From the NCBI GenBank assembly GCA_965223305.1, contig CBDCWT010000019.1, forward strand, positions 81,867 to 145,866: DNA of 64,000 nt, written 5' to 3'. Position numbers and translations under genes: made by a program. The notes under the pieces were generated by a model. The model was not told the origin of the DNA. It ran no database searches and saw only the letters and a list, made by a program, of their open reading frames with translations. This DNA is from CBDCWT01 sp965223305. GTDB taxonomy: Bacteria; Planctomycetota; Planctomycetia; Pirellulales; Pirellulaceae. Shown here one piece after another: positions 18,205 to 26,736 of the stretch (position 1 is its first letter; each line of letters begins with the position of its first letter).

Positions 18205-19659
18205 ATGGTGACAGAAGCGAGCAAAAGTAAGCTTCGCATTTGGAGGCGTGAGGGTGGGTGGTCAGCGATATCGCAGCTCGGCCTCGCCGAACACTCCCTT
18301 TGTCCGATGAACCCTCCGGCTGGACCTTTCACGCATAGAGTTGAGTTCTACTACAAGCCACGCGGCAAGCGTCGAAAGGTCGGCGTCGCGGAGGTGCATT
18401 GTCCGGGTGGCCTAAAACCACAGGACGAATTCTACCTCTGGGGTTTACTTGGGATTATCTTTGCCCAGCCGATGCCTGACATCACCATCTATGCCACACC
18501 CAGCTACATGAATCGTGAGCTTGGTCTGGAGCCGGGCGGGGAACAACAGCGATTGCTGCGAGAGGCTTTGGACCGCCTCGGCTTGGTTCGGTATGTCAGT
18601 GACGATTTTTATGACCCGGTAAGCAAAGAGCGCCGCCACGCGTTATTTGGTTTCTTGAGCCTCAGTATTCCGAAGGACGAGACCTCAGCACGCGGTTGGC
18701 GAATCAGTGTCGACCCGGAGTTCTTTCGGATGTGCGAGGTGGCAGGGGGGTACCTACAGTTTGACTTGCGATTCTTTCGAGAGCTGTCGAAAGCGGGCGG
18801 GCGGCTGTTTCTCTACCTTAAAAAGCAGTTCTACAACAGAAGCCGAGTCAGCGGACTAGACCCGAGCCATCTCGCAGTGCATGTGCTCGGCTATGCGTTG
18901 AATCCAAAAGACGGCACTAAAGTCCACAGAAAGAGATTGAAGCAAGCTGCTGAGGAGCTGCTGGCCTGCGGTGTTATCGAGAGCTACGAAATCAAGAGGG
19001 AGGGGAAGGGAAACTTCGCGGCAACATTTGTCCGGGGAGAGTATTTTTCACAGGAGCCATCCGGCAGACAGGCCCTGCCACCACAAAGGCATGCCCTCTA
19101 CGAGCCGCTGCGAACCGTCGTCGGTTTGAGCGACGGTCACATTCACAAAGTAGTGGCGAAGTACAAGCTTGGACTCATTCAGGAATGGTGCGACATCACG
19201 ATTGCCAAGCTCGAACGTTTCGGAAAGGAGGACTTTCACCGAAGCCCGGCTGCCTACTTCATGGACAGCGTTAAGAAAGCATCGACCGGTGAACGAACGC
19301 CACCTGATTGGTGGACCAGTATGCTCAAAGACGAGAGAACGAAGGCTGAGGTCGTGGCAATCAAGGAAGGTGGGCTGGTGCGTGAGCAGGAGGCGCGAAT
19401 AGATGACGTCGAAGAGCGGTTTTCCGTTTGGCTCCAAACAGATGGCCGTACTGAATACGAGCGATTGACTGATAGCATGTTTGGCCTCTTTCGAGCAGCC
19501 GGACAGAGTGATGCAGAAGCGGCAAGAGAGGCTGCGAAACATGCCAGAAAGCAAATGCGGGGCCGATTCGGCACCGAAGATGACCGACGTTCCGCTCGGC
19601 TGGCTAAGGTTGGTTCGGTGGTGGACCTGGGTCGAATTCGCCAGCTAAATCGGACGTAG
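18205..19659 (+). CDS. Plasmid replication initiator
   Basis: A protein of about 480 residues that I read as a RepA/TrfA-type initiator. It has tandem winged-helix-like segments: DEFYLWGLLGIIFAQP with the following LREALDRLGLVRYVS, and LHVLGYALNPKDGT-type sequence with RLKQAAEELLACGVIESYEI. The assignment rests on this architecture plus context: parA diverges upstream and four phased iterons start inside its stop codon. The ATG at 18205 is my choice, but no good ribosome-binding site is visible. Starts at 18148 or 18307 are possible. The C-terminal third is charged and helical. Binding of the iterons at 19654-19752 is inferred. Confidence 0.75.
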   Translation: MVTEASKSKLRIWRREGGWSAISQLGLAEHSLCPMNPPAGPFTHRVEFYYKPRGKRRKVGVAEVHCPGGLKPQDEFYLWGLLGIIFAQPMPDITIYATPSYMNRELGLEPGGEQQRLLREALDRLGLVRYVSDDFYDPVSKERRHALFGFLSLSIPKDETSARGWRISVDPEFFRMCEVAGGYLQFDLRFFRELSKAGGRLFLYLKKQFYNRSRVSGLDPSHLAVHVLGYALNPKDGTKVHRKRLKQAAEELLACGVIESYEIKREGKGNFAATFVRGEYFSQEPSGRQALPPQRHALYEPLRTVVGLSDGHIHKVVAKYKLGLIQEWCDITIAKLERFGKEDFHRSPAAYFMDSVKKASTGERTPPDWWTSMLKDERTKAEVVAIKEGGLVREQEARIDDVEERFSVWLQTDGRTEYERLTDSMFGLFRAAGQSDAEAAREAAKHARKQMRGRFGTEDDRRSARLAKVGSVVDLGRIRQLNRT

Positions 19660-19752
19660 TTTGCGACACCTTTTTTGGACCGAACCACGTAGTCTGCGAC
19701 ACCTTTCCACGTAGTTTGCGACACCTTTTCACGTAGTCAGCGACGCCTTTTT
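19654..19752 (+). repeat. Four iterons, helically phased (candidate oriV)
   Basis: Direct repeats with consensus ACGTAGTTTGCGACACCTTT begin at 19654, 19687, 19709 and 19731. Spacings are 33, 22 and 22 bases, all multiples of 11, so the sites lie on the same DNA face. The third and fourth positions vary slightly (GTCTG, GTCAG). The first copy contains the TAG stop of the initiator gene. This is a classic iteron array. Confidence 0.85.
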
Positions 19753-20070
19753 GGAGGCCGGAACGGGCTTAAGTGTCGGACATTTCTCGATTTTTGCGGC
19801 CTGTCGCGCCGTACCCAAAGAAACAAAGAATCAAAGATTCTGTAAGCAAAGAGGCTTTGCTTGAAGATGTTCTATCAAGGGAACGGGGCATGGGACTGTG
19901 GAGTCGGGGGCGGCTGAGATTTCTTGACTGGCGTAAGGTTGATTCGTACTTGTTAGTAGGTAAGCGGTTTTTTCAAGACTCTGTAAGTCCGCTACAGGCC
20001 AACTCCTGGCAGCAATTGGTACCAGTGATTCCTGTCCGATAGACTACCGGCGGAGCTGTTTTCTCTCGGC
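19753..20070. other. Probable origin flank with tandem hairpins
   Basis: After the iterons come two small perfect hairpins, AGAATC-AAA-GATTCT (19827-19841) and AGCAAAG-AGG-CTTTGCT (19845-19861), in locally AT-richer DNA. A frame of 89 codons from a GTG at 19773 spans them, but it has no ribosome-binding site or recognisable protein. I treat this as origin DNA. Confidence 0.45.
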
Positions 20071-20083
20071 AGGAGTCATTTCA

Positions 20084-20701
20084 GTGAACGATGAGTCATC
20101 AGGCACGCCTCACAGCCTGCTGGAGCAGAGTGTTGCCGGAAATGCGGAGTCCTGGACACGCCTTTGTCAACTCTACTTGCCCATGATTCACGGCTGGGTG
20201 GAAGAGCGGTGGCAATTTGAATCGAACGAGGCAGAGGACATTACCCAAGACGTGGCGATAAAGGTGTACCAAAAGCTACCGCAATACTCGCGGGAGAAGG
20301 GGAAGTTCCGAGGCTGGCTCTACAGCATCACGAAAAACCATGTAATTGATGTTTCGCGGCGTGACACACCGACCGTGATGAATCCGGCAGAACTCGACCT
20401 ACTTTCGGCTCCTCCGTGGGATGCAGCGGAATCTGCGGTTCCGCCGCGTCCAATCGTTGAAAGAGCACTGACGATTTTGAGGGAGCACTTTGAGGAGAAG
20501 ACATGGCGAGCTGCCTGGGAGGTAATTGCCGAAGGCCGTTCAGCAGAAGATGTGGCGGCTGAGCTTGGAATGTCGAGGGGCAGCGTTTACGTGGCAAAGT
20601 CACGCGTCCTAAAAAAGCTACGCACTCTTTTGGGCGGTCTGGAGTTTCCCGATTCGGAATCGGACAAGCAACAAGCCCCTGAGTCGCCAAGCGATGAATA
20701 G
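20084..20701 (+). CDS. ECF RNA polymerase sigma factor
   Basis: A 205-residue ECF sigma factor. Region 2 is EAEDITQDVAIKVYQKLPQY followed by GKFRGWLYSITKNHVIDVSRR. Region 4 is a helix-turn-helix in SAEDVAAELGMSRGSVYVAK. The GTG start at 20084 has AGGAG eight bases upstream. Its stop overlaps the start of the kinase gene by eight bases, so the two are translationally coupled. ECF sigma plus a Ser/Thr kinase with WD40 repeats is a typical planctomycete arrangement. The kinase N-terminus carries a zinc-finger-like anti-sigma motif, suggesting that it controls this sigma factor. Confidence 0.93.
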   Translation: MNDESSGTPHSLLEQSVAGNAESWTRLCQLYLPMIHGWVEERWQFESNEAEDITQDVAIKVYQKLPQYSREKGKFRGWLYSITKNHVIDVSRRDTPTVMNPAELDLLSAPPWDAAESAVPPRPIVERALTILREHFEEKTWRAAWEVIAEGRSAEDVAAELGMSRGSVYVAKSRVLKKLRTLLGGLEFPDSESDKQQAPESPSDE

Positions 20702-22250
20702 CCATTCGGACTGTCGGAGCCGAGCTGAGCTCGAGCTATTTGCATCGGGTCAGATTTCCGACGCTGAGCAGTTTGAACAGCTGTGTCAGCACCTAGAGTG
20801 TTGCCAGAACTGCGTTGAGCAGTTGGCACAGTTTGAAGCTGAACCAGTGTATTTCGTGCCGCACTCTGGCGAGGAGTTTCGTGCTGACTCCTCGGTTGGG
20901 TCTGGAGTTCGTCGAGCTCTGGCGTTTGCAGAAGGAATTCCCCGCCGGCTAGACGAGCCTATTCCGGAGTTTATCGGCAACTACCGCATCACCGACAGAA
21001 TTGGCTCCGGTGGGATGGGCGTCGTGTACAAGGCTTGGCACGAACGTTTGGCACGAGCCGTAGTCGTCAAGGTCATCCGGACAGTCCATTCTAACGATGA
21101 GTCCGTGCTTGAACGGTTCGAGCAGGAGCTTCGAGCAATCGGAGGCCTTTCTCATCCATCAATCGTTCTTGCACATGATGCAGGAACACACGACGGACAA
21201 CCGTTTCTTGTGATGGAGCTATTGGAGGGGACGACGCTGCGTCAGTTTGTGCGTGAAGGTGGGCCGCTAGGCCAACGAGAGGCCTGTCGAATCATCTCAG
21301 AGATTGCTGGTGGCGTGGATTACCTCCATCAAAAGGGGTTGGTGCATCGCGACATCAAGCCGAGTAACGTGATGGTGTGCGATGACGGACCGACGAAGTT
21401 GTTGGACCTCGGCTTGGCGTTACCAACTCCAATGCTAGAGGGTAATGAAGTGAGTTTTGCCAGCGACGAGATTCACGGAACCGTCGAGTACATGGCTCCT
21501 GAGCAAGCCGCTGGGAACACCGTTGATACGGGTGCAGACGTCTACTCGCTTGGTGCAACGCTGTTCTATCTGCTAAGCGGTGAGGGCCCCTTGGAGCTAG
21601 ACGACGCGGCCACTTGGGTGGAGGCAACACGAGTTGCACGTGAGGGGTCGAGAAAGGAGCTCGCATCGCTTCTGCCGCGGGTGAATCGACAGCTGGCAGA
21701 ACTCGTGGATAAGGCACTGAGTGCTGACAAGGAAAAACGTCCGACAATTGAACAGTTCCGAGAAACTGTGGCAAGCTACGCCCACCAAGGAAGCCCTCGC
21801 CGGGCTGCACTGTGGACCCTTTCTGCATTCGTTCTCTTAGCGGCAGCAACAATCTTTACCGTGCCGAGCATTCGCAACCTCGTCCTACCTCAACGCGACG
21901 AGAGCCCAACTGAAGTTGCACCTATCGAAGCGGTTCAATTGTGGAGCCCAGGACCCAGGCCCGAAGAACACAGTGGTTTGGCGATTTCACCGGCTGACTT
22001 GGGGTTTTCTTGGTTTGTGGAATCGAAGTATCCGCGGCCGTCCGCAAGTGCTGCTGTCTGGACGAGCGACACGTCACTTCTAGCCTGCATGGGAGAAGAT
22101 GGAAGTGTTCGGATTTACAACCACAAGGACGGGCAGCTTTCATTTCGGCGAGTTCTACCGCATGGCGATACAAGCGACTCGAATTATCGGTCCCTTGACT
22201 GGAGCGATGATGGCCGACTGTTGGCGGTTGCCCATGGTCGGTTCGACTGA
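20694..22250 (+). CDS. Membrane Ser/Thr protein kinase with anti-sigma-like N-terminus
   Basis: The intact part is 518 codons. Residues 1-50 contain HLECCQNC, like the zinc-binding motif of anti-sigma factors. A Hanks-type kinase domain follows: glycine loop GSGGMGVVYKA at about 104, HRDIKPSN with the catalytic Asp at about 220, DLG in place of the usual DFG, and MAPEQAAG. A transmembrane helix is at about 375-397 (WTLSAFVLLAAATIFTVPSI). The frame then enters WD40 repeats (LLACMGEDGSVRIYNHKDGQ) and stops at 22250, where the reading frame shifts. With the sigma factor it probably forms a signalling pair whose C-terminal sensor is now broken. Confidence 0.88.
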   Translation: MNSHSDCRSRAELELFASGQISDAEQFEQLCQHLECCQNCVEQLAQFEAEPVYFVPHSGEEFRADSSVGSGVRRALAFAEGIPRRLDEPIPEFIGNYRITDRIGSGGMGVVYKAWHERLARAVVVKVIRTVHSNDESVLERFEQELRAIGGLSHPSIVLAHDAGTHDGQPFLVMELLEGTTLRQFVREGGPLGQREACRIISEIAGGVDYLHQKGLVHRDIKPSNVMVCDDGPTKLLDLGLALPTPMLEGNEVSFASDEIHGTVEYMAPEQAAGNTVDTGADVYSLGATLFYLLSGEGPLELDDAATWVEATRVAREGSRKELASLLPRVNRQLAELVDKALSADKEKRPTIEQFRETVASYAHQGSPRRAALWTLSAFVLLAAATIFTVPSIRNLVLPQRDESPTEVAPIEAVQLWSPGPRPEEHSGLAISPADLGFSWFVESKYPRPSASAAVWTSDTSLLACMGEDGSVRIYNHKDGQLSFRRVLPHGDTSDSNYRSLDWSDDGRLLAVAHGRFD

Positions 22251-24040
22251 GGTAAGGGTCTGGGAGGTGGCCACGGGAAGACTTTTGCAAAGAGTGGTTT
22301 TGCGGGGGAGAAGGACGCAGTGTTGCTTGGTCTCCTGATGAGGAGTTGCTTGCTGTCGGTGATGAATCCGGGGACGTTACTATTTGGCAGACGGACGTTC
22401 AGCAAAGACGGGCCGTGCTCCCGCACTCATCGGGGGTCAAACATGGTGGTCTGGAGCCCAGACGGTAGAGCCGTTGCAACGGCAATTCAAGACAACAAGC
22501 TTCGCATTTGGCAGCTTGACAACCAACAGCTTGAAGGAACCCACCACCGTACTCGACGCCGAGGATGACTCCCCTGTCTACTCTTTGGCGTGGCACTCCC
22601 TGCTGGCAAGCTACTCGCAAGCAGGACGCGACGGGCAAATCGATTTTTGGTCTAGTCGAGGAAGCTACGCATCGCTCAAGGGAAACTCAAGGTGGACAGA
22701 TACGAATGTTGCAGTGGGATTCCGGCAGGGACACGTTTAGCGTCGTCAGGGGCTGCGGTTGAAGTGTTCCCACTCGAAGAGACCGAAGAAAGCATCGTTG
22801 CAATTAACAGATTCGCCTTCACTATGCAGTGGGATAGTGCGGCAGACCAGCTCTTGATGGCCAACCAAGGGCTACGGACGTGGCGGAATGAGCACTCGAA
22901 TGATTCACGAGGTGTTGCCTGGGCCGGACCTGGGTGTTGGTTCACTGGGTATTAGTCCGACTGGCGAGCACGTAGCGGTTACTTGTATTAACGGTTTCGC
23001 TCAAAATTCTGGATGCTGAAGGCCGGCTGCTTCACAACGGGGTATCCGACTAGACAGGGTGGCTGGGAAGTCGCTTGCAATGGTCGCCTAGCGGCAGCCT
23101 GGGTTGCTGCGAAGGCGACAACGGACCGAGATGTAGTTCAGTTGTGGAACGCCACGTCTGGTGCCGAGGCTGGCAGACGTGTTGCATCGGTTGAGGTGGC
23201 TAGTCTTGCGTTTAGTTCAGACGGAAATCTGCTGCTAACGGCTGGGTCGGGTGGCACCATTGATGTGTTTTCAGCGAAGAACGATATTCATTTTGACACG
23301 TTTCACGCCGGTGATTCTGCCTTAACCGATTTGTCGTTTTCTCTCGGACCGAACTCTTTGCTTGCTACCTGCGACGATGAGGGTTGGGTCCGTATCTGGG
23401 AGCAACGAGAGGAGCAGGAGTTTGAAGAACTTCACTCGTGGCAAATCTCTGAATCGCTTCACACGTGTTAGATGGGGGCCGGTGAGGTCAACGACTTGCA
23501 CTCGGGAGTCGCTCCGGAAAGGTTTACATCGTTGATGCTAGAGAAGCGGCGAGTCTGAGCTGTCGAAACCCGTATGGTCCCCGACCAGATTCAATCTCTT
23601 GGAGTGTTGATGGTGCACGGATTGCGGTGGGCACGTTCGGGATAATCTCTGTTGGCACACAGGGAAATTGAACTCAGTTGAGCATTTCGCCCTGCAACCA
23701 TGCATTTGACTGGTCGGACGATGCTACTCGGCTCGTGGGAGGTGCTTGGAACGGCGTGATAACTTCTTACGATGCTTCAACGCTTGAGCCAGTCTGGCGG
23801 ACACTACTTGTGCCTGGAGGTCACGGAATTCAGTTCTCGCCGGCAGGCCAAGTGTTGTCAGATGCGAAGGTGGCCGACGAGCACCTCGCCTTCGTCTTTG
23901 TAGCAGGCGACGAGTACCAAACGCTGTCTCACGCCCAGTTTCTGGAGCGAGTCACCTGTGGGCGACAACTAGCCGACACCGCTAGTCCGAATCAGCCCAT
24001 GTCTCCACCTCTCTCACGGAAAAATGGGAGCTCGGTGTAA
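22251..24040 (+). pseudogene. WD40 propeller remnants of the kinase, multiply frameshifted
   Basis: WD40-like repeats continue in changing frames: EVRVWEVATGRLLQRV (about 22245), AWSPDEELLAVGDESGDVTI (about 22330), VVWSPDGRAVATAIQDNKLR (about 22450), then further pieces around 22580, 23150-23460 (LLLTAGSGGTIDVFSAK, WVRIWEQREEQEF) and 23680-24040. At least five frame changes are needed to join them. They are clearly the C-terminal beta-propeller of the kinase upstream. Either the gene is decaying or the assembly has an indel-rich patch here. Confidence 0.75.
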
Positions 24041-24155
24041 GGTCCATTTCGTAATGCTCGATAGAGGAATCATTTTCTCTGTCATTTTACGGACTCAGGC
24101 TTAGGGCGGTGCCCAAGTCTCGACCAAGCATAACCCCTTTTGACGCAGGAGACTT

Positions 24156-25573
24156 GTGATGTTGCTTCGTTCATCCTCCTCGCCCGCTTTCGCCGGTCAG
24201 CTAGGCGTTTCGATACTCGAATCACCTGCGAAACTCTTGAATCCAGGGAGCTGCTTTCTGCAAGCCCGAATGGACGCTGAAGATGTCGTGCCGGCCGAAG
24301 GCATCTACTATGGCCGTACTAGAGGGGCGGTGGCTGGCACAACATGTCAGAAATCCAGTCGACGTCAACGGCCGACAACGTTGTCTCTTCAAGCGACGTG
24401 CTGGCGTTGTGTGAATCGGCTCAACATCATTGGTGCTGGTCCGTTGAGTGACGCGGACAACGGTGATTTCTCAGGGGTTTTTTGACGTTGACGGTGACAG
24501 CTGGATTACGGCAGGTTGAATGCAGCAATCACGATTGACGCGGTTAACTCCGTTGGTGCCACTGACTCCGTAGGCCAAAGCACTGATGTGCTGATGGTAG
24601 GCACGGAGCCAGGTGTCCCTGCGTTAGAAAGACTTGCCAAGCAAGAGTTTGTCTCGCACACGACTGCCACCACGCTACAGCTTGCAGCAGCCGCCCAGCT
24701 GGCCATGCTGGGTTATCGAGAGATGATTGTCTTTAGCGACAGTCAGGCTGATGTTGGAAACGTGAACATTGCCACAGGCGGTGCTGTCGCAGGCGAGCCA
24801 TACGACGATGGCCGCTGGTCGAATGGGCCGCTGATTGTTTGAGCACGCAGCACGAAGGCTCGGCCTTTCAGCACCGACGGCGAGCCTAGCAGGTGGAACA
24901 AAACTACGCATTCTCCGGAGTCCCAGACAAAGGGCCCATCTATATCCGGTACGCCGAGCTTAACCGACCAGGTGTGGGGATGTTCTTTGCTGATGGACGG
25001 ACGTTAGATGGTGACGAACTAATTGTGGTAGCCGGTGGGGCAAACGATGGCAACGGTGCAGTTCTGGCCCCGGGCTCACCGTTTGGAAATGACCCAGCAA
25101 CGGCTGCGGCAAACATCGGCGACATCATTTCTACGCTCGCTGCTGCTGGTGGTGAGTACTTTGTCGTGCCAAACATTGGAAACCTCGGTGAAACGCCGTT
25201 CATGCAGAACACCTTTCCAGCACTCGCTCCGGCACTGAATGCTTGGATTGCTTCGTTCAACGCACTGGTCGAGGTTGAGCTAGATGGGCTTGAGTCTTCG
25301 CTCGGCGTGACAATCGTCTTTGCCGACCAGGCTTCGGTGTTTCATGACATTCTTGCAGAGCCTAGACGATTTGGATTTTCCAATGTGACTGACACTGCCT
25401 GTCCGGACTGCAACCTTGGGATGCCAGCTCCTGGCGCGGAAGATACGGTCGTCGCTCAGCCGCACAAGTACTTGTTCTGGGACGGAGGCCACCTGACCAC
25501 TCGCGGCTACAAATTCTTGGGCAAGGCGATGGCTGCCGATGTCAAAAGTGAACTGAGCCCGAGCAACCGTTGA
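24156..25573 (+). pseudogene. GDSL/SGNH esterase-like gene, frameshifted
   Basis: Two or three frames together encode a GDSL-family lipase/esterase. Block I is IVFSDSQADVGN (about 24730), an unusual form of the GDS..D.GN motif. The frame breaks at 24842 and resumes by 24893. Block III is GGANDGNG (about 25035), and block V with the catalytic Asp/His pair is DGGHLTTRGYKFLG (about 25480). The N-terminal piece from 24156 resembles a calcium-binding/RTX-like cargo tail but is short. The last 226 codons are in good frame, so the shifts cluster before 24900. Confidence 0.65.
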
Positions 25574-25599
25574 TGGTTGCTCTCTGTTGCAAGTAGACA

Positions 25600-26247
25600 T
25601 CAGGCAGCAATTCGAGGCGTGGAAACGCCGACGTGTTGGAGCATTGCCCGATACAAGCCAACTGTGGCTCGGACGTCGTTTAGCGCATCGTGGGCGTCTT
25701 CATCTCGAAGCGGCACGCCGAAGTATTGGCAGAGGGTGCCGAGCTTGCAGTTGTCGGGCGGGGTGAGGCTTTTGTTTTCTTGAAACAGCCACTGGGCCCG
25801 TTGCTTGGTGCAAAGGCAGGCATATCCTGCCGGCAAAAACTGCTCAAGCATTTTGAACCAGGCATGAATCAGAGGGCCATCAAAACGCTCTGCGTTGTGG
25901 GCAACTAGCTGAGCTACGTGATACGGCTTTCCGGTCTTGGACATGCGACATACGGTTGCATGCCGGCGGCAAAAGGCTGCGAAGTCTGGTGCGGCCTTTT
26001 CAGGCGGCACAGCGTCGCGTTGCCAGGTCTTTTTGTCGTAGTGATTTTTGTTCAGGGCTTCAATGTCAGCGTCTCGTTCATCGAAAGAGACTTTCACCTC
26101 GAAGGTTTCTAGCTCCCGGTAAGCAGCGTCTGTGGCAATTGCTGCAATTTGTGTGAGTGGCTTGGTGATTTTTACCGTGCCGGCCACCACATCAAAAAGG
26201 CCACCGGTTTCGAGGTCGAAAAATACCAAGCGTTCGTCGGGAAGCAT
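25600..26247 (-). CDS. DnaQ-like 3'-5' exonuclease (DEDDh)
   Basis: A 215-residue DEDD exonuclease. Exo I is FFDLETGG (residues 9-16), Exo II is HNAERFDGP (about 117), and Exo III is HDALNDVRATVG (about 185), with the histidine placing it in the DEDDh subgroup of epsilon-like proofreading or RNase T-like enzymes. No polymerase or helicase is fused. Such stand-alone exonucleases are common on plasmids and phages. Its stop faces the esterase remnant. The neighbour at 26300-26608 has the same direction, 50 bases upstream. Confidence 0.85.
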   Translation of the reverse strand: MLPDERLVFFDLETGGLFDVVAGTVKITKPLTQIAAIATDAAYRELETFEVKVSFDERDADIEALNKNHYDKKTWQRDAVPPEKAAPDFAAFCRRHATVCRMSKTGKPYHVAQLVAHNAERFDGPLIHAWFKMLEQFLPAGYACLCTKQRAQWLFQENKSLTPPDNCKLGTLCQYFGVPLRDEDAHDALNDVRATVGLYRAMLQHVGVSTPRIAA

Positions 26248-26299
26248 GGGCGCCTACTGAGTTTCTGCTGGTGCATGCACTGCAAAGCGGGCCTGACCA

Positions 26300-26608
26300 T
26301 CATCTGCTGGCTGTAGTGGGGCCATCTGCAGCCTGAGGGTTTTGCTCAATCCAAGCTTTGGCCAATAGGGCGACTTCCCCCTCTGCTTCGGCGTGTCGAG
26401 GATACATCTTCGTGGTGTAACGCCAGCTCTTGCCGCCGTTCATAGTGTAGGCACGTTCAACCTTGTAGTAGAGCTCTGCATGCCCATCGGAGCCGAGTCG
26501 GCAAAAGATATTGGCGTGGATTGCAGATACCACGTCGCTACGAAGCGTGATGACGTAGTTTGAATCCTTTTCATACTTATTCTGCTTGTTACCGCTTTTG
26601 CTCGGCAT
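26300..26608 (-). CDS. Small basic hypothetical protein
   Basis: 102 residues beginning MPSKSGNKQNKYEKDSNYVI. The central part (VERAYTMNGGKSWRYTTKMY, then a helix ending KAWIEQN) resembles the small family member at 29304-29555 in layout: a beta-hairpin followed by one amphipathic helix. No function is recognised. It diverges from the structured RNA locus; the 95-130 bases between them would hold both promoters. Confidence 0.6.
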   Translation of the reverse strand: MPSKSGNKQNKYEKDSNYVITLRSDVVSAIHANIFCRLGSDGHAELYYKVERAYTMNGGKSWRYTTKMYPRHAEAEGEVALLAKAWIEQNPQAADGPTTASR

Positions 26609-26702
26609 GATTCCTACCTCTTCTCATGCGTTAACAATGCCGAAGCAATTACCACGAGAAACAGTCAGGAGTCAAATGTACCTGTTGATTAAGGCCAGAA
26701 CG

Positions 26703-26730
26703 TGGACATTACCGCCAACTCTGCTATGGT
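26703..26730 (+). promoter_or_regulatory. Sigma-70-like promoter for the structured RNA
   Basis: TGGACA (26703-26708) and TATGGT (26725-26730) are spaced 16 bases apart, giving a start near 26737. A second candidate, TTGCAC then GAATAA at about 27025-27050, could instead drive a shorter RNA. Confidence 0.45.
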
Positions 26731-26736
26731 TCTCGC

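Noticed and set aside
17682..18332. Minus-strand open frame of 216 codons
   Set aside because: It runs through the terminator at 18028 and the repeat field, has no recognisable protein and is antisense to rep at one end.
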